Positions 61,878 to 64,000 of a stretch of 64,000 nt of DNA are shown in pieces. The position numbers and the translations under genes are program-made. Source of the stretch: Chitinophagaceae bacterium (GTDB lineage: Bacteria > Bacteroidota > Bacteroidia > Chitinophagales > Chitinophagaceae); the NCBI GenBank assembly GCA_016715365.1, contig JADKAM010000012.1:36024-100023 (forward strand), in the 5' to 3' direction. The notes under the pieces are model-generated. The model was given only the letters and a program-made list of their open reading frames with translations, did not search any database and had not been told where the DNA came from. How positions within the stretch are numbered: the stretch's first letter is position 1; every line of letters starts with the position of its first letter.

Positions 61878-62057
61878 CACTGGCGCAAGTGTTTCCTTCC
61901 ACAATCAACAAATTCAAATGTAATGTACCTGGGATCACTTGTGTCTACAAGTCCTGGCGGTCCTGAGCGTAGTCGAAGGGGCACCGCAGTTTACTTTAGC
62001 GAAACAATAAAGATGTTTTTACACAATGGGTAACCACACACTGCAATAGATAATAGT
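61878..62057. repeat. 180-bp dispersed repeat, copy 2
   Basis: Same boundaries and length as the copy at 58268-58447, with about 17 differences spread along it by eye. It includes CCTGAGCGTAGTCGAAGG at 61962. It lies upstream of the broken type IX cargo gene. Confidence 0.85.
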
Positions 62058-62129
62058 GACAGTAATAGAAATGATATTGCTTTTATTTTAGGTAAGGTTA
62101 TGCCGCGGTTGCAAACCGCCAGAACTAGT

Positions 62130-62168
62130 TGGCACAAGTGACCTGCCTTCGGCAGAACACTTGCGCCA
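62130..62168. repeat. Hairpin made from the CACTTGCGCCA word
   Basis: TGGCACAAGTG (62130-62140) pairs with CACTTGCGCCA (62158-62168) with one mismatch; an inner GCC-TTC-GGC closes the loop. The arms are the same word that opens the 180-bp repeats (CACTGGCGCAAGTG). It lies 30 nt downstream of the rhodanese stop codon and may serve as its terminator, though no T-run follows. Confidence 0.6.
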
Positions 62169-62197
62169 GAGAAAGGCTGTTGATCAGTTAAACTCTC

Positions 62198-63070
62198 TCA
62201 TTTTTTCGTTTTTTCCATCGGCAGCTTTTCATCACGGCTCCATTCCTGCATGCTGCCATCATACACTTTTATAGTGTAGCCCAGTGAACGGCCTGCCAGG
62301 TAATCAACACAGGCAGTTTGTCCAATAAAACAATACAATACGAGCTCTTTAGTTTTATCAGGAGCCACTACGGAAAAATTCTTCTCCAGTATTGCTGCCG
62401 GTTTAATGCTATTGGCAGAGTCAACCATATCAGGATAAGGGATATTGAATGCACCGGTAATATGCCCGTCCCTGGGATTGCCGGTAACATCACCATCGTA
62501 CCAGCGTTTCATTCTTGCATCTACCACCAGCTTTGTAGAAGTGTTTAATGCGCTTAATACATAATCCTTGTTTACGAACACCGGGTTGATGGTGGCCACA
62601 TAATTTCCTTTTTTATAAACAGAAGCTTTGTTGGTAACAGGGTATCCTGCTTTTTTCCATGCCTCTATACCTCCGTTTAAATAAGAGACTTTTCCCTGCA
62701 GTCCAAAATATTCCAGTGAGCAAAACATCCTTGAAGTGATGGTAACATCGCCACCCTTATGGCATAAAACTATTTTTGAATTTTTGTTGATGCCCATTTC
62801 CTGTAACCGTTTGGTGGCTGTATTTACATCCACCACATTCATATTGGCTTCGGGGGTATTAGGTGCCAGCCAGTCGGCCCACAAAAAACGGGAGCCTTCA
62901 ATATGTTCCCTGTCAAAATCACCCTTAATTACAAAGCCTGTGTATAAGATCACCAGCCTGGGGTCACTTAAATTATCATGCAGCCATTGCGGCGATACAA
63001 TTACAGGCTGCTGCGCCTGTGCAGCAAAAAAAGAAAAAAAGGCAACAATGATGAAGCAAAATCTTTTCAT
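62198..63070 (-). CDS. Exported two-domain rhodanese (thiosulfate/3-mercaptopyruvate sulfurtransferase type)
   Basis: A 290-aa protein with signal peptide FCFIIVAFFSFFAAQAQ and two rhodanese domains. The N-terminal domain starts IVSPQWLHDNLSDPRLVILYTG and carries a cysteine at the loop (IVLCHKGGDVTITSRMF), a position that is usually not cysteine in the inactive domain. The C-terminal domain has VVDARMKRWYDGDVTGNPRDGHITGA and the active-site loop LYCFIGQTACVDYLAG. These enzymes move sulfane sulfur to cyanide, thiols or proteins; the export signal places it in the periplasm. Both putative catalytic cysteines are present. Confidence 0.9.
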   Translation of the reverse strand: MKRFCFIIVAFFSFFAAQAQQPVIVSPQWLHDNLSDPRLVILYTGFVIKGDFDREHIEGSRFLWADWLAPNTPEANMNVVDVNTATKRLQEMGINKNSKIVLCHKGGDVTITSRMFCSLEYFGLQGKVSYLNGGIEAWKKAGYPVTNKASVYKKGNYVATINPVFVNKDYVLSALNTSTKLVVDARMKRWYDGDVTGNPRDGHITGAFNIPYPDMVDSANSIKPAAILEKNFSVVAPDKTKELVLYCFIGQTACVDYLAGRSLGYTIKVYDGSMQEWSRDEKLPMEKTKK

Positions 63071-63152
63071 GGCTTATAAATTTACATACAATGTATAGCA
63101 CACTGCTTACAGTAAAAAGATGTTTATGATAAGCGGTTGCAGTTGCTGGCTC

Positions 63153-63218
63153 CACTGGCGTAATTGTTCCCTCCCACAATCAACAAATTCAAACGTAATG
63201 TTCCTTGGTCACTGTTGT
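63153..63218. repeat. Partial copy of the 180-bp repeat
   Basis: It starts CACTGGCGTAATTGTTCCC and matches the first ~55 bases of the 180-bp repeat (ACAATCAACAAATTCAAACG shared with copy 1). It then ends where the CTTCGCCG element starts. Confidence 0.75.
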
Positions 63219-63222
63219 ATAC

Positions 63223-63290
63223 CTTCGCCGCTGTTGGCATTATGTAAGCCCACTCTCATTTGTTGGCCCCTGCCAACAAAGGGCGGCAGC
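63223..63290. repeat. Third copy of the CTTCGCCG...GTTGGCATTA element
   Basis: CTTCGCCGCTGTTGGCATTA is shared with 57436. The hairpin here is TTTGTTGGC (63259-63267) with GCCAACAAA (63272-63280), a different sequence from the CGTTGTTG/CAACAACG stem at 57473 but with pairing preserved. Confidence 0.75.
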
Positions 63291-63405
63291 TAATTTTACT
63301 TATTCAGTATTTGCTTTTTCCTGTTCAGCTGATTTAGTTTTGAATCCGATGCAGGCATGGATACTTTTAGGGAGTTATTTATTTTTTTCAATTAAACCCC
63401 CTCTT

Positions 63406-63693
63406 ATGAAAAAGACAATTTTTGCACTGGGCCTGGTAATCATCTCGGCCGGTTTCAATGCAGTTCATGCTTCAACGGTTTTGGCAGCGCCTTTAATTTC
63501 AAAAACTGATGTAAAAACTCCGCCACCGGCGGCCGTGCTTGCAGCTTTTGCAACTAATTTTGGTAATACACCTGTACGCCAGTGGAAACTCCGCAGTGGA
63601 GGAAACTGGAGAGCGCATTTTACCTGGAATGGCATGGCCTGGGAAGCTACATTTACAGCAGCAGGTGTTTTGGTAAAATCAGAAAGAGCCTGA
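63406..63693 (+). CDS. Small secreted PepSY-like protein
   Basis: A 95-aa exported protein starting at ATG 63406 (signal MKKTIFALGLVIISAGFNAVHA). The mature part, AVLAAFATNFGNTPVRQWKLRSGG followed by WRAHFTWNGMAWEATFTAAG, has the strand pattern of the PepSY-like/beta-lactamase-inhibitor-like small proteins common in Bacteroidota (W-x ... F-x-x-x-G-x-x-W-x-A-x-F). The role is unknown. A good terminator follows. Confidence 0.72.
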   Translation: MKKTIFALGLVIISAGFNAVHASTVLAAPLISKTDVKTPPPAAVLAAFATNFGNTPVRQWKLRSGGNWRAHFTWNGMAWEATFTAAGVLVKSERA

Positions 63694-64000
63694 TAGTTTT
63701 TTTTAGTAAGTGGCTTTTTCTATTTACCGGAAAAAGCCACTTTTTTTTAGCTGTAGACAGCGTTCCCCATCAACCCGCAAGCCAACCACCACAGCAGCAT
63801 ACACTCCAGATCAAAAGCACTTCAACCTTAATCGCCGTTGGTAAGAGACCAAACGGCGGCAGCTCAATGGTGTATCAAAAACACAGCAAGTTTCAGGTAT
63901 TCAGTGTAGTAAACCCAACAACCTAATATAAGTATCCTGTACAAACCCCAAGGGTATTTACTGAAAAAACAGGGCGTTTTCACTAATAAAAATCAGCCAA
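63694..64000. other. Window end without a recognised gene
   Basis: After the terminator at 63708-63748 no coding region is convincing. A hairpin GCCGTTGGT-AAGAG-ACCAAACGGC followed by GGCAGCT (about 63832-63862) resembles the tail of the element at 63223. Nothing else was recognised. Confidence 0.55.
63708..63748 (+). terminator. Rho-independent terminator of the PepSY-like gene
   Basis: AAGTGGCTTTTTC (63708-63720) pairs perfectly with GAAAAAGCCACTT (63730-63742), then a run of T to 63748. Confidence 0.88.

Larger units (their letters stand above)
61740..62197. other. 458-bp gene-free region made of repeats
   Basis: It holds a partial 29-base copy (CACTGGCAAGTGTTCCC..., 61849-61877) followed by the full 180-bp repeat copy 2. 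After that come the small hairpin GCGGTT/AACCGC (62104-62118) and the CACTTGCGCC-type hairpin at 62130-62168. No gene or RNA gene was recognised. Confidence 0.7.
63071..63405. other. 335-bp gene-free region with two repeat fragments
   Basis: It contains a ~66-base fragment of the 180-bp repeat (63153-63218) directly followed by a copy of the CTTCGCCGCTGTTGGCATTA element (63223-63290). The remainder, up to the secreted-protein start, shows nothing recognisable. An open frame entering from 63205 reads only through repeat DNA. Confidence 0.65.

Noticed and set aside
62060..62197. Possible tRNA or small RNA in the hairpin-rich stretch
   Set aside because: No T-loop GGTTCGA-type block, acceptor pairing or CCA-like end was found; the hairpins are explained by the repeat word. 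No tRNA was recognised anywhere in the window.

Overview
The window reads as a chromosome segment of an AT-rich member of the Bacteroidota, most likely in or near the Chitinophagaceae. The evidence is type IX secretion (a PorW/SprE homologue and two proteins with type-B sorting domains), SusC-like and HMA-fused TonB receptors, a NagB-PIG-L fusion, TTG starts without Shine-Dalgarno sites, and TAnnTTTG promoter boxes. No tRNA, rRNA, CRISPR array or prophage was seen.

Layout. 1-4.4 kb: RlpA fragment, OmpA-type protein, plug-domain protein. 4.4-12 kb: an envelope block with PBP1A and PorW on the minus strand, then a solitary 'headless' M23-like membrane protein, bactofilin, an AtpI-like protein and an SprT-like protein on the plus strand. 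12-15.5 kb: an ECF sigma/anti-sigma pair next to a fasciclin protein, with two acetyltransferases nearby. 16-20 kb: sucC, purine nucleoside phosphorylase and a putative porin. 20.4-25.6 kb: a heavy-metal (probably copper) island. 25.7-30.7 kb: a divergent ATP-grasp/amidotransferase/PGM1-like ligase cluster, a candidate for an undescribed peptide or amide product. 30.8-40.5 kb: a type IX cargo protein and amino-sugar use (nagB-PIG-L, GH20 hexosaminidase), separated by a REP-type tyrosine transposase bracketed by inverted 95-bp elements, then a frameshifted CocE-type hydrolase. 41-50 kb: pyruvate kinase, phosphofructokinase, prolyl oligopeptidase, argS and an ABC-F ATPase. 50-54.3 kb: an envelope-glycan island (GtrA, a 58-aa YIDPGSGS protein, a kinase-like/methyltransferase fusion, a membrane sulfatase-fold enzyme). 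54.5 kb: dnaK. 56.5-64 kb: a decaying accessory zone with a broken TIR plus RNA-polymerase-alpha-CTD gene, a tandem partial duplication, a type IX cargo gene broken by four indels, several dispersed repeats and a two-domain rhodanese.

Two themes stand out. First, small frameshifts are confined to accessory genes, while more than thirty housekeeping-type frames are intact, which argues for real decay over random base-call error. Second, intergenic DNA is full of word-like, hairpin-forming repeat families, and several of them supply the stop codons or C-terminal tails of neighbouring genes. The most interesting loci are the transposase with its inverted elements, the TIR-alphaCTD gene, the ATP-grasp cluster and the kinase-like/methyltransferase island.
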